Origin: DATAPE01 sp034667525
GTDB taxonomy: Bacteria > Actinomycetota > CADDZG01 > WHSQ01
Direction of reading: 5' to 3'
Length of the DNA stretch: 64,000 nucleotides
Assembly (NCBI GenBank): GCA_034667525.1
Contig: JAXDJO010000061.1
Location: 1-64,000, forward strand
Part shown: positions 52,660-61,235 of the stretch, one piece after another
Layout: each line of letters starts with the position of its first letter
Position numbering within the stretch: position 1 is the first letter of the stretch
The notes under the pieces: model-generated
Database searches by the model: none
The model's input: only the letters and a program-made list of their open reading frames with translations
Told to the model about the DNA's origin: nothing
Position numbers and translations under genes: made by a program

Positions 52660-54239
52660 CCGATGCAGTGACTTTCGAACGCGTGACGTTCGCATATCCC
52701 GGCGCAGGCGATGCCGTTCTTTCCGACGTCTCCTTCGAAGTGCCCGAGGGGTCTTTCGTTCTGGTGGCGGGGGCTACGGGGGCCGGCAAGTCCACCTTGC
52801 TTCGGGCGATGAACGGTCTCGTTCCGCACTTCAGCGGCGGCCGTTTTCGGGGGGTCGTCCGTGTGGGCGGGACAGATACGAGAGCTGTCGCTCCGCGCGA
52901 GCTATCGCACGAGGTGGCGTTCGTTCCGCAGGATCCCGGCGCCTCTTTCGTGGTGGACCGGGTTGAAGATGAGTTGGCCTACGCCATGGAGAACCTTGCC
53001 TTCGATCGCAACAGGATGCGCCGGCGGATCGAAGAGACCCTCGACCTCCTCGACCTCGCGCACCTGCGGGATCGGAGCGTGCGGACGATCTCGGGTGGAG
53101 AGCGTCAACGGGTGGCGATCGCAGCCGCGTTGACTCCCGGCCCCCGCCTGCTGCTGCTCGACGAACCAACCTCGCAGCTGGATCCCCAAGGTGCAGAGAA
53201 TGTGCTGGCGGCGTTGCAGCGTTTGGTGCACGACCTCGGGATGACCGTGTTGATCGCGGAGCATCGCCTCGAGCGGGTCGCCGGTTTCGTTGATCTCGCG
53301 CTTGGCATCGCTGCAGGGAACGTCACAACGGGCAGCCCACAGGATGTTCTCGAGCGCGTGGGCCTCGGGCCTCCCGTTGCGCGTCTCGGCCGGTTGCTCG
53401 AGTGGAAGCCGCTTCCTCTGACCGTCCGAGATGCGCGCAGGCACGCCGCGGATTCGCCACCCGATCTGTCCCCACCGACAAAAAGGCATCGTTCCTTTCG
53501 CGGCGGAGAGCTGATGGCAGCCCGGCTCCTTCGGGCCGGCTACGGGCCGAAAGTCGTGCTCCACGGCATCGACCTAGAGATCGCCCGGGGGGAGTCGGTG
53601 GTCCTGGTCGGGCGCAACGGGGCCGGCAAAACGACGCTCCTGAGGTGCATGGCGGGGCTGCACCCACCGCTCTCCGGTCGTGTCCTGTTCGAGACGGAGC
53701 CGCCCCGCCCCGGCACCGACGTTGCGCTCTGCCCGCAGAGACCTGAATCGGTGTTGTTCCGAGAGACGGTGCAGGAAGAGATCACCACCACGTTGGAGTG
53801 GAAGCAGCGAACGGGAGATCCGGCCGAGTTGATCGCCTACTTCGGGCTCCCCGCCGCGATCCTCCAGGTGCACCCGCGCGACCTGTCTGCGGGGCAACGG
53901 CAGTTGATTGCGATCGCCGCAGTGGCCGCGACGGGCGCGCGTGTTCTGGCGCTTGACGAGCCGAGCCGGGGTTTGGACGCGGAATCCAAACGCCACCTCG
54001 TCTCATTTCTGGAACGTTACGTCTCCGATGACCGCGCGGTCATTGTCGCGACGCATGATGTCGAGTTGGCTGCGCTAATCGCCCACCGCGTCGTGATGCT
54101 GGCAGGGGGGGAGATCGTGGCTCAAGGGTCGCCCGAGGGGGTGCTGGGCGATTCTCCCGTCTTCGCACCTCAAACCGCCCGCGTTTTCGGCCCTCGATGG
54201 TTGACGCCCGACCAAGTGGCCGAGGCAGTGGCGCGCTGA
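52656..54239 (+). CDS. ecfA: ECF transporter ATPase, two ABC domains fused
   Basis: 527 residues with two ABC ATPase domains in one chain, replacing the usual EcfA/EcfA' pair. Domain 1: Walker A GATGAGKSTLL (residues about 39-49), signature ISGGERQRVAIAAAL, Walker B LLLLDEPTSQLD, switch IAEHRLERV. Domain 2: GRNGAGKTTLLRCMAG, LSAGQRQLIAIAAV, VLALDEPSRGLD, VATHDVELAA. A linker near residues 255-285 joins them. It powers the T/S pair. ATG overlaps the ecfT stop. Confidence 0.94.
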   Translation: MTDAVTFERVTFAYPGAGDAVLSDVSFEVPEGSFVLVAGATGAGKSTLLRAMNGLVPHFSGGRFRGVVRVGGTDTRAVAPRELSHEVAFVPQDPGASFVVDRVEDELAYAMENLAFDRNRMRRRIEETLDLLDLAHLRDRSVRTISGGERQRVAIAAALTPGPRLLLLDEPTSQLDPQGAENVLAALQRLVHDLGMTVLIAEHRLERVAGFVDLALGIAAGNVTTGSPQDVLERVGLGPPVARLGRLLEWKPLPLTVRDARRHAADSPPDLSPPTKRHRSFRGGELMAARLLRAGYGPKVVLHGIDLEIARGESVVLVGRNGAGKTTLLRCMAGLHPPLSGRVLFETEPPRPGTDVALCPQRPESVLFRETVQEEITTTLEWKQRTGDPAELIAYFGLPAAILQVHPRDLSAGQRQLIAIAAVAATGARVLALDEPSRGLDAESKRHLVSFLERYVSDDRAVIVATHDVELAALIAHRVVMLAGGEIVAQGSPEGVLGDSPVFAPQTARVFGPRWLTPDQVAEAVAR

Positions 54240-54247
54240 GGTTGGCA

Positions 54248-54982
54248 ATGAAGCCGTGGCTGTTCGTGATCGCCAACGTGGTGGGCGTGTTCGTGTTTGC
54301 GTGGCCCTTCATCGTTCCCGCGGTCGCTCCGCACATAGATGCCCCTTGGATCCTCGGAGTGCTGATGCTCTGTCTCGGCGCGCTGTTGTTCGCCGAATTG
54401 GAGCGCGCCGGCCTCGGTCCCAAGATCGTGGCGCTGATCGCCGTACTCGGATCGGCAATGGTGGCTCTGCGGCTTCCGGGATATGTCGCAGGTTTCTCGG
54501 CGATGTTCATCGTGGTGCTGGTGGCGGGCAACTCATTCGGACCAGGCTTCGGTTTTCTGTTGGGGGCAGTGGGGACGTTCGCATCGGCGCTCTTCGTCGG
54601 GGGACTCGGTCCGTGGCTTCCGTTCCAGATGATCGCGGTGGGATGGGTGGGGGCCGGCGCGGGCATCGTGCCGCGCCCGTCGAGCTGGCCGCGCCGCATC
54701 GCGATCCTTGCGGCTTACGGATTCGTAGCAGCATTCTTGTTCGGCGCGGTGATCAATCTGTACTTCTGGCCGTTCCTCGCCGGCTCGTCGCGCCTCGGTT
54801 GGCACGCCGGTGCCGGCGGCTTGGTCAACCTTCGGCACTATGCAGCTTTCTACGCGGTGACCTCGCTGGGCTGGGACGCGATCGGAGCTATCGGAAACGT
54901 GGTCTTGGTCTTGCTGCTGGCGCGTCCGTTGTTGGGCGCATTCGATCGGGCGGCGCGCCGGATGAACCTGGACGTGCGCTAG
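54248..54982 (+). CDS. ECF transporter S component, CblT-like, predicted corrinoid-related
   Basis: 244 residues from ATG 54248, 8 nt after the ATPase stop. Five or six membrane segments: WLFVIANVVGVFVFAWPFI, LGVLMLCLGALLFAELERAG, GFSAMFIVVLVAGNSFGPGF, QMIAVGWVGAGAGIVPRP and RHYAAFYAVTSLGWDAIGAI. Family resemblance to CblT-type S components is judged from gene context (cobalamin riboswitch), not from a strict motif. Substrate could be cobalamin, a corrinoid precursor or dimethylbenzimidazole. Confidence 0.8.
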   Translation: MKPWLFVIANVVGVFVFAWPFIVPAVAPHIDAPWILGVLMLCLGALLFAELERAGLGPKIVALIAVLGSAMVALRLPGYVAGFSAMFIVVLVAGNSFGPGFGFLLGAVGTFASALFVGGLGPWLPFQMIAVGWVGAGAGIVPRPSSWPRRIAILAAYGFVAAFLFGAVINLYFWPFLAGSSRLGWHAGAGGLVNLRHYAAFYAVTSLGWDAIGAIGNVVLVLLLARPLLGAFDRAARRMNLDVR

Positions 54983-55011
54983 GCGTTCGCGATGGCGGTT
55001 GGCATAATGGG

Positions 55012-55399
55012 TGCCAGGAGCCGGCCGGGTGGCCGCGGCGCGGCGGCTACGAGACGCGGCGTCGAGGAAAGTCCGGACTCCATAGGGCAGGACGCTGGGG
55101 AAATCCCAGGCGGGGCGACCCGTGGAACAGTGCAACAGAAAGCAAACCGCCCGGGGATCTTTCCCGGGTAAGGGTGAAACGGTGAGGTAAGAGCTCACCA
55201 GCGTGCCGGGCGACCGGTGCGGCTGGGTAAACCCCGTCCGGAGCAAGACCAAGCAGGGGGCAAGGGTGGCCCGTTCGCCTCTCTTCATGAGAGGGCCCCC
55301 GGGTAGGTCGCATGAGGCGGACGGCAACGTCCGTCCCAGATGGATGGCCGCCGCCGGCCGGAAGGCCGGTACAGAATCCGGCTTACAGGCCGGCTCCTG
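55012..55399 (+). ncRNA. rnpB: RNase P RNA, bacterial type A
   Basis: The catalytic RNA that matures tRNA 5' ends. CR I GAGGAAAGTCCGGACTCC near 55064-55081, AGGGCAGGACGCTGGG next, and CR V ACAGAATCCGGCTTACA near 55371-55387 are strongly conserved and correctly spaced; the outer P1 strands GCCAGGAGCCGGCC and GGCCGGCTCC pair. CATAAT (55003-55008) fits a -10. Length about 388 nt is typical for Actinomycetota. A terminator follows immediately. Confidence 0.95.
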
Positions 55400-55404
55400 A
55401 TCTT

Positions 55405-55436
55405 GGGCCCCCGCCTGCGGGTGGGGGCCCTCCTTA
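55405..55436 (+). terminator. Terminator of rnpB
   Basis: GGGCCCCCGC and GTGGGGGCCC form a 10-bp stem around a CTGCGG loop, followed by TCCTTACCTT. It follows the RNase P 3' end by about 5 nt. Confidence 0.75.
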
Positions 55437-55449
55437 CCTTCGGCCCTTT

Positions 55450-57726
55450 CTAGCCCAGTCCGCCGTCGAGGAGGGGCAGCCGCAGGGTGGCCTGCGTCCC
55501 CTCTCCCTCCTGGCTGTGCAGCTCGATCGTGCCACCGTGGGCCTCCGCGATCCGCCGGCAGATGTAGAGGCCCAGACCGATGCCGCCCGAGCGCCGTTGC
55601 TCGGAGGCGTCGGCTTGATAGAAGCGGTCAAAGGCCTTCTCCAGCTGTTCCGATGTCATGCCGGGCCCGGTATCGACGACCTTCAGCCAGGCGGCTCGTT
55701 GGTCGGCGCCCGTCTCCACGCGCACGCCCGCGCCCGGCGCGTACTTGATGGCATTGGTCAAGAGGTTGTCGACCACCTGGCGCAGCCGGCCCGCGTCCGC
55801 GACGACCTCCACGGGGGTGCCGTCGTTGAATTCGATGGTGCAGTCGGTTCCGAGTTTCCGGGCGTCTGTAACCGCAGCCAGCCCGAGGCTGGAGAGATCG
55901 ACGAGATCGGGGCGCAGGACGATGGTTCGAGATGCTTCGAGGAGATCTTCCACCAGCCTTTGAAGCTGCTCCCCGCGTTTGATCAGCGTTCCGATGAACT
56001 CGCTGCGGAGAGAGTCGTCGAGCTTGGCGTCCCGCCGATCGAGAGTTTTCGCGGCACCGATGATCACCGAAAGCGGCGTTCGTAGCTCATGGCTGACGAC
56101 TGCGAGGAATTCGGACTTCATGCGGTCGGCTTCTTGCAGCCGCTGCACCACCGCGCGCTCTTGCTCCAACAGGCGAGCGTTCTGCAGCGCGGTGGCCGCC
56201 TCGTCCGCCAGCCCGTGCATGCGGGCCTGCAGAGTCTCGTGAAGCTCGAGGCGGGGCTTGTCCGCATCACGAGTTGCAGCGATGACTCCCAGCAGCTGTC
56301 CTCGAGCTGAGATCGGCACCACGAACACCTCGCGCGCCCCGTAGCTCTCGACCAGTCTCCTCACCACTTGATCGACGGTGCTTTCTCCGGTGGAGGTCCC
56401 CGGCTGATCCACGACCACCACCTCGGAAAGCTGAGGTGTCTCCTCGAGCTGATGGGTCATCCCGTGCAATACGTTTTCGACCTCCTTCGGGTATCCGAAG
56501 AAGCCGCGGTAAGAAAGGGATCTGGTTCGCTCGTCCCAAAGAAGGACCGAGGCCCGGTCTGCAGCCATAACTTGGGGTACCGCGGCCGCTAACCGTTGCG
56601 CAACGTCGTCCGTCGTCGTGCCCGAGGCGAGCGAGCGCGCCAGGTCCAACAAGACGCGTGACGTTTCCCCTTGCGTGCGCGCCTGTTCCAGCGCGGTGGC
56701 TACATCCAGAGCCGCGGCGGCATGGCGACCGTAGGCGCGGAGCAGCGATTCTTCCTCTGGGAAGAAGGAGCCTCGTTCAGGATCGAGAGCGACAAGGTGC
56801 CCGTACCGACGGCGCGCCGAAACGACTTCAACCACCAGGCGTGTGTCGGAGAAGTCGCCGGTCCGGCGCTCACCCTCGAGATCCTGAGCGATCAACTCGG
56901 CTTCTTCCAGTGCGAGCCCGGCGTGGTGGATCTGCAAGGGCGAGTCCTCTGCGGGATGAACCGCAAGCACGTATGACTGGGCGGTCACCGCAGTAGCCGC
57001 GCGATGCGCTATACGTGCAAGCACCGTCTCGACCTCGTCGGGAGAGATGAGGTCGGCCGTGGTTGCTTCGAGCGCCTCGGTGCGCTCGCCAAGCGAGGCG
57101 AGCTGGCTCTCCAGATCGGCCAGCCGCCGCTTCCTCTCCCGCCACGGAAGCCGGGAGTGCGTCGACCACCGCACCAGATAGACACACTCGGGTGCTCCCC
57201 GAACCTGGCACTCATCGTGGATGATCGAGGCGGGGCGCAGCCCAAAGATCGTCGGTACCTGCGAGAGAAACCCGATGTGACTATCGCAGTCCAGCCGGCT
57301 GGGGATCAGCCCCTCGTGAAGCCGGTAGCTGATAACCGCGTGGTTGCTCTCGACCTCCCGGGCGTGCACCGTGCAAACGGTCGAGAAGCGGGGGGCGACC
57401 TTGGCGATGTGGCGCAAGACCTGCCGCGGCGATCCGGCGCTTCGAAGCAGGATCCTTATACCGGGTCGCATATTGCTCTCGAGGATCGTGGCTCCGATGT
57501 GCCGGGCCACCAGCCGGTCCTGTAGGACCTGAGCCGCTCCCTGGAACAGAGCGATCTTCTGGTCGTAGGTGCTCCAGACTGCGGGGTCTTCGAGCATGGC
57601 CGGAGGACGGGCGTCGCCGGCGAGGGAGAGCATCTTGGCAACGGCCCCCTCACCCCCATGGGAGCGCACGTAGGCCACGATCACCGCAGTGGTGATGCCT
57701 CCGATCTCGCCCTGTGTGTGGCTCAT
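55450..57726 (-). CDS. Soluble sensor histidine kinase with V4R-like and two GAF domains
   Basis: 758 residues from ATG 57726; a longer frame upstream crosses the repeats and was rejected. No membrane segment. N-terminal part (1-200) ends in IIHDECQVRGAPECVYLVRW, a C-x4-GAPEC ending typical of V4R/XylR-N-like ligand domains. Two GAF domains follow (about 220-360 and 370-500). HisKA: KSEFLAVVSHELRTPLSVI; HATPase_c: VDNLLTNAIKYAPGA, VVDTGPGMTSEQLEKAFDRF and GGIGLGLYICRRIAEAHGG. No response regulator neighbour, so its partner is elsewhere. Confidence 0.9.
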   Translation of the reverse strand: MSHTQGEIGGITTAVIVAYVRSHGGEGAVAKMLSLAGDARPPAMLEDPAVWSTYDQKIALFQGAAQVLQDRLVARHIGATILESNMRPGIRILLRSAGSPRQVLRHIAKVAPRFSTVCTVHAREVESNHAVISYRLHEGLIPSRLDCDSHIGFLSQVPTIFGLRPASIIHDECQVRGAPECVYLVRWSTHSRLPWRERKRRLADLESQLASLGERTEALEATTADLISPDEVETVLARIAHRAATAVTAQSYVLAVHPAEDSPLQIHHAGLALEEAELIAQDLEGERRTGDFSDTRLVVEVVSARRRYGHLVALDPERGSFFPEEESLLRAYGRHAAAALDVATALEQARTQGETSRVLLDLARSLASGTTTDDVAQRLAAAVPQVMAADRASVLLWDERTRSLSYRGFFGYPKEVENVLHGMTHQLEETPQLSEVVVVDQPGTSTGESTVDQVVRRLVESYGAREVFVVPISARGQLLGVIAATRDADKPRLELHETLQARMHGLADEAATALQNARLLEQERAVVQRLQEADRMKSEFLAVVSHELRTPLSVIIGAAKTLDRRDAKLDDSLRSEFIGTLIKRGEQLQRLVEDLLEASRTIVLRPDLVDLSSLGLAAVTDARKLGTDCTIEFNDGTPVEVVADAGRLRQVVDNLLTNAIKYAPGAGVRVETGADQRAAWLKVVDTGPGMTSEQLEKAFDRFYQADASEQRRSGGIGLGLYICRRIAEAHGGTIELHSQEGEGTQATLRLPLLDGGLG

Positions 57727-57780
57727 TCGTCTGCTTTCTGCTCGCCTTGGTGACCGCTGTCTATCTAAGACCATGCGGAG

Positions 57781-57878
57781 GGCCCCCGGGACCGTCACGC
57801 GTGACCCGTTCTAATAGGCCCCCCAGGACCCGTTCTTATAGACGCCCCCAGGACCGTCATGCGTGGCCCGCTCTTATA
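57781..57878. repeat. Three degenerate direct repeats ending in TCT(A/T)ATAG
   Basis: Copies at about 57781-57817, 57818-57841 and 57842-57878. Each opens with a C-run and GGA, and ends with CCCGTTCTAATAG or a close variant; copies 1 and 3 also share GACCGTCAcGCGTGaCCCG, which copy 2 lacks. The array lies between the histidine kinase and ridA and may hold operators or promoter elements. Confidence 0.6.
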
Positions 57879-57981
57879 GGGTCCACTGGATCGTGGACCG
57901 CCGTTCCCCTATGCCGATCCCCCCGTTCCCGGTGAAGACAGGCGATTTGTTTCCCCTTCAGGAGCGCTCATAGGAGGTGTG

Positions 57982-58362
57982 ATGGAAAAGACTATCGTTG
58001 CCACCACGGCGGCCCCCGCGGCGGTCGGCCCCTACTCGCAGGCCGTTAGCTCGGGGGAGCTGGTGTTCTGCTCGGGACAGATACCCCTCGATCCCCAGAC
58101 GGGGGACCTGGTCACGGGCTCCATCGCCGCCCAGACCCGGAGATGCATGCAGAACCTTGCGGCAGTGCTGGAGGCGGCCGGGAGCAGCCTGGCAAACGTG
58201 GTTCAGGTCAGGGCCCTCCTGACCAACATCGACGACTACGCCGAGTTCAACGAGGCTTACGCCGAGTTCGTGGGATCCGAGCCACCTGCTCGCGCTGCCT
58301 TTGCCGTTGCCGGGCTTCCACGAGGGGCCGGCATCGAGATCGAATGCGTCGCCCATCTCTGA
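57982..58362 (+). CDS. ridA: RidA family enamine/imine deaminase
   Basis: 126 residues from ATG 57982, with AGGAGG 4 nt upstream. Hydrolyses reactive enamines and imines from PLP enzymes such as threonine dehydratase. Conserved blocks: AAVGPYSQAVSSGELVFCSG, GSIAAQTRRCMQNLAAVLEA, VVQVRALLTNIDDYAEFNEA and ARAAFAVAGLPRGAGIEIEC, with the conserved arginine in the PARAAF block. Its stop touches the convergent oxidoreductase stop. Confidence 0.93.
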   Translation: MEKTIVATTAAPAAVGPYSQAVSSGELVFCSGQIPLDPQTGDLVTGSIAAQTRRCMQNLAAVLEAAGSSLANVVQVRALLTNIDDYAEFNEAYAEFVGSEPPARAAFAVAGLPRGAGIEIECVAHL

Positions 58363-59790
58363 TCACAGCATCTGCTTCAGTGCCGTCTTAGCCGCGAGCA
58401 TGCCGCACATCCCGTGCACGCCGGGCCCCGGGGGAGTAGACGACGAACATATGAAGATGTTCTTGGCGGACGTGGTGTAGGGATTCCATCGGGTTGAGGG
58501 GCGGGTGAAGGACTGGCGCAGGTCGATCACGCCGGCTCCGATGTCCCCACCGATGTAGTTCGCGTTGTGATCCTGCAGCGCCGCGGGATCCGTAGTCCGT
58601 TTCGCCAGAACGATGTCTTTGAAACCGGGCGCGAAGCGTTCGATCTGCCGCTCGATGGCTGCGGTCATGTCGATGGTTGAGCCCGCCGGAACATGACAGT
58701 AAGCCCACGCGGTGTGACGACCCTCGGGAGCGCGGGTGGGATCAAAGATCGTTTGTTGCGCGAGCAGCACGAACGGCTTCTCCGAGTGGCGCCCGCGATT
58801 GACGTTGCCTTCTGATTCGGCGGCTTCCGCGAGCGTGCCGACCACGTGCACAGTGCCGGCTCTAGAAACTTCAGGAGCAGTCCAGGGGATCGGCTCGCTC
58901 AAGGCCCAGTCCACTTTGAATGCACCGGGACCGTAACGGAACTTGCTCGCTTGCCGGCGATAGCGAGGGGATAACTCCTCGCCTGCGATGTCCAGGAGCT
59001 GGCGCGGCGAAACGTCAAAGAGCACACACCGGGAGGCGGGCACATCGCGCAGCGATGCAACCGGCCGCGAGCAGCTCACCTCCCCGCCTAGTGCTCGGAG
59101 CCGGGCGGTCATGGCGTCGGCGAGGTTCTGGGATCCTCCCGCAACCGCGGGCCATCCCACCGCGTGGGCGAGCACGGCGAAGAACAACGCGAACGCTCCC
59201 GTCATCGGTGCATCGAGCGGCAGCATCGTGTGGCTGCCCATCCCCGCGAACAGGCCTTCGGCTTCTGGCGTTTCGAAGCGCTTCGTTAAACGTGTAACGG
59301 GGGTCAACAGGTGACTTGCGTAACGCAGCATGCTGAACGGATGGTGAGGCACCCGCAGGGGGCCGAAGAGATCACCCCGGAGGTTGGGGAAATCTCTGAG
59401 CAACGGCGCCACCAGCTTGCGATAGGCGGAAGCGTCGGGCCCAAGCCCTTCGGCGGTGGCGTCAAGCGAGCGATACATCACGCCGGCCCGGCCCCCGTCG
59501 AGGGGATGAGCGAACGGCACTTCGGGGTGCACCAGCCGCACGCCGAGGGCCTCGAGGCCCAGCCGGGAGAAGAAAGGGGATCCCAGGAGCAGGGGATGTA
59601 TCGCTGAACAGAGGTCGTGAACGAATCCCGGCAGCGTTAGCTCCGCGGATCGCATCCCTCCGCCGATGTGCTCCTTGGCTTCCAATACGAGCACCGATCT
59701 GCCGGCTTCGGCAATGGTGATCGCGGCGGCCAGACCATTCGGGCCCGACCCGACTACGACGGCGTCGTAGGAGCGGCTGCTAGTTACGAT
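58363..59790 (-). CDS. Phytoene desaturase-like FAD-dependent oxidoreductase, apparent AUC start
   Basis: FAD/NAD(P)-binding amine oxidase or CrtI-type protein of about 475 residues. The FAD site AVVVGSGPNGLAAAITIA lies upstream of the first usable GTG (59694), so the natural start is further out; in frame upstream only ATC (59788-59790) fits, after GGAG, and gives MVTSSRSYDAVVVG. No ATG, GTG or TTG occurs there. C-terminal HMFVVYSPGARR-like blocks in the frame (NPYTTSAKNIFICSSSTPPG, VHGMCGMLAAK) are typical of the family. Function may be carotenoid-like or other oxidation. Confidence 0.85.
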   Translation of the reverse strand: MVTSSRSYDAVVVGSGPNGLAAAITIAEAGRSVLVLEAKEHIGGGMRSAELTLPGFVHDLCSAIHPLLLGSPFFSRLGLEALGVRLVHPEVPFAHPLDGGRAGVMYRSLDATAEGLGPDASAYRKLVAPLLRDFPNLRGDLFGPLRVPHHPFSMLRYASHLLTPVTRLTKRFETPEAEGLFAGMGSHTMLPLDAPMTGAFALFFAVLAHAVGWPAVAGGSQNLADAMTARLRALGGEVSCSRPVASLRDVPASRCVLFDVSPRQLLDIAGEELSPRYRRQASKFRYGPGAFKVDWALSEPIPWTAPEVSRAGTVHVVGTLAEAAESEGNVNRGRHSEKPFVLLAQQTIFDPTRAPEGRHTAWAYCHVPAGSTIDMTAAIERQIERFAPGFKDIVLAKRTTDPAALQDHNANYIGGDIGAGVIDLRQSFTRPSTRWNPYTTSAKNIFICSSSTPPGPGVHGMCGMLAAKTALKQML

Positions 59791-60020
59791 GCGGCTCCAT
59801 GATGCTGCTCGGACTCTCCGACCACCTGGTCGCCGAACACGATCCTTACTTCGCGGTCGGGGCTCTCCCCGCTGACCGGCTCGAGCCCGGCTTCTTGGGG
59901 GGTTTCGGCGTCGCTCCGCTCAACGTACCGTTCCAGGCGGGCCATAAGGAAGAGCACACCGATGATGCCGAACGGCCACACGATCAGGATCGCAAGCAGG
60001 AACAGCTGGTAAGGAGTCAC
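59784..60020 (-). CDS. Small membrane protein, hypothetical
   Basis: 78 residues from GTG 60020 (VTPYQLFLLAIL); a longer frame is open to 60071 but overlaps the divergent gene. One clear membrane helix (FLLAILIVWPFGIIGVLFLM), then a charged tail (RLERYVERSDAETPQE). The stop overlaps the start region of the FAD oxidoreductase, so they are coupled. Its GTG is only 8 nt from the divergent M20 start. Function unknown. Confidence 0.55.
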   Translation of the reverse strand: MTPYQLFLLAILIVWPFGIIGVLFLMARLERYVERSDAETPQEAGLEPVSGESPDREVRIVFGDQVVGESEQHHGAAS

Positions 60021-60028
60021 AGGCCATA

Positions 60029-61225
60029 GTGTCGCAGAGCAGCCCCCGTCCCGGAGCGGATATCGCGGCATCGTGCGATAGAAAGCGCTTGATCGAGCGC
60101 CTCCAGCGCTTGGTGCGGGCAGAGTCCGAGAATCCCCCCGGTAACGAAGCGCAAGCCGGTCGCGTGGCGGCCGAGCTATGCCGCGAGATCGGCGGTGAGG
60201 TCGAGGTCCACGAAGCCGTGGCCGGACGCCCCAGCGTGGTGGCGCGATGGGGCACGGGCGAAGAACCGACCGTCGGCTTCTGCTCGCACATCGATGTGGT
60301 TCCCGCCGGCGATCGGAGCTTGTGGGACGCCGACCCCTACGCCGCCGAGATCCGTGACGGCCGCATGCTGGGACGCGGGTCTTCGGATGCGAAAGGCCCC
60401 ATCGCGGCTGCCCTGGAGGCCGTCGAGATGGTCACCGCGGCAGGGCTCCCGATGGCCGGGACCCTGGAGCTGGAATTGGTCGCAGACGAGGAAGCCATGG
60501 GTTTCAAAGGCGCCGGCTTCCTCGTGGAGCAGAACCTGATCCATCCCGACCTGGCGATCGTTGGAGAGCCGACGTCACTGCGGGTTGTCGGCGCGCAACG
60601 AGGTGCTTGTTGGTTGACCATTACCACGCGCGGCAAAGCCGCTCACGGATCGGCTCCCGAACGAGGTCGCAGCGCGATCGCGCACATGGCAGAGATAGTT
60701 CTGCGCCTCGAGGAGACGTTGCCGGACATAAGTCATCCGGTTGTGGGGGGGCCGAGTATCAATGTGGGAGCGATCCGCGGCGGCGAGAAGGTGAACATCG
60801 TTCCCGCTCGCTGTGAGGTTCAGGTCGACCGACGCACCATTCCGGAGGAGTCGCGGGAGAGCGTTCTGGATTCCATAGGTGCCGCGATCGAACTCGCTAA
60901 GCATCGTTTCCCCGATCTCGACGCAGTCGTGGAGATCGATTTCTTCGCCGAGCCTTTCGAGGTGCAAGAAGATTCGCGGGTGGCGCGCGCGCTTTCGGCC
61001 GCGATCGCAGAAGCCACCGGGAAGCCCGCCGAAGTGATGGGGTTCCGAGGGGCGTCCGACGCAAGATTTCTGTCCGAGGGCGGAGCCGACGTAGTCGTAT
61101 GCGGGCCGGGCGATATATCGGTCGCCCATACCGCGAACGAGTTCATCGACCTCGCCGAGCTCGAACGCGGCGCGATCGCCTACGCCCACGCTTTCTCCAG
61201 GCTGTTGGCACCTTCGGAGAAGTAG
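60029..61225 (+). CDS. M20 family zinc peptidase (ArgE/DapE-like)
   Basis: 398 residues from GTG 60029. Cleaves N-acyl or peptide bonds; relatives include N-acetylornithine deacetylase and succinyl-diaminopimelate desuccinylase. Metal ligands in order: VGFCSHIDVVPAG, GRGSSDAKGPIAAALE, LVADEEAMGFKGAG, AIVGEPTSLRVVGAQRG and DISVAHTANEFIDL. Central KAAHGSAPERGRSAI is the dimerisation domain hinge. It precedes trpD by 10 nt. Confidence 0.92.
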   Translation: MSQSSPRPGADIAASCDRKRLIERLQRLVRAESENPPGNEAQAGRVAAELCREIGGEVEVHEAVAGRPSVVARWGTGEEPTVGFCSHIDVVPAGDRSLWDADPYAAEIRDGRMLGRGSSDAKGPIAAALEAVEMVTAAGLPMAGTLELELVADEEAMGFKGAGFLVEQNLIHPDLAIVGEPTSLRVVGAQRGACWLTITTRGKAAHGSAPERGRSAIAHMAEIVLRLEETLPDISHPVVGGPSINVGAIRGGEKVNIVPARCEVQVDRRTIPEESRESVLDSIGAAIELAKHRFPDLDAVVEIDFFAEPFEVQEDSRVARALSAAIAEATGKPAEVMGFRGASDARFLSEGGADVVVCGPGDISVAHTANEFIDLAELERGAIAYAHAFSRLLAPSEK

Positions 61226-61235
61226 GAGCACCGCG

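Noticed and set aside
57781..57878. CRISPR array
   Set aside because: Only three degenerate units of unequal length, no spacers and no cas genes.
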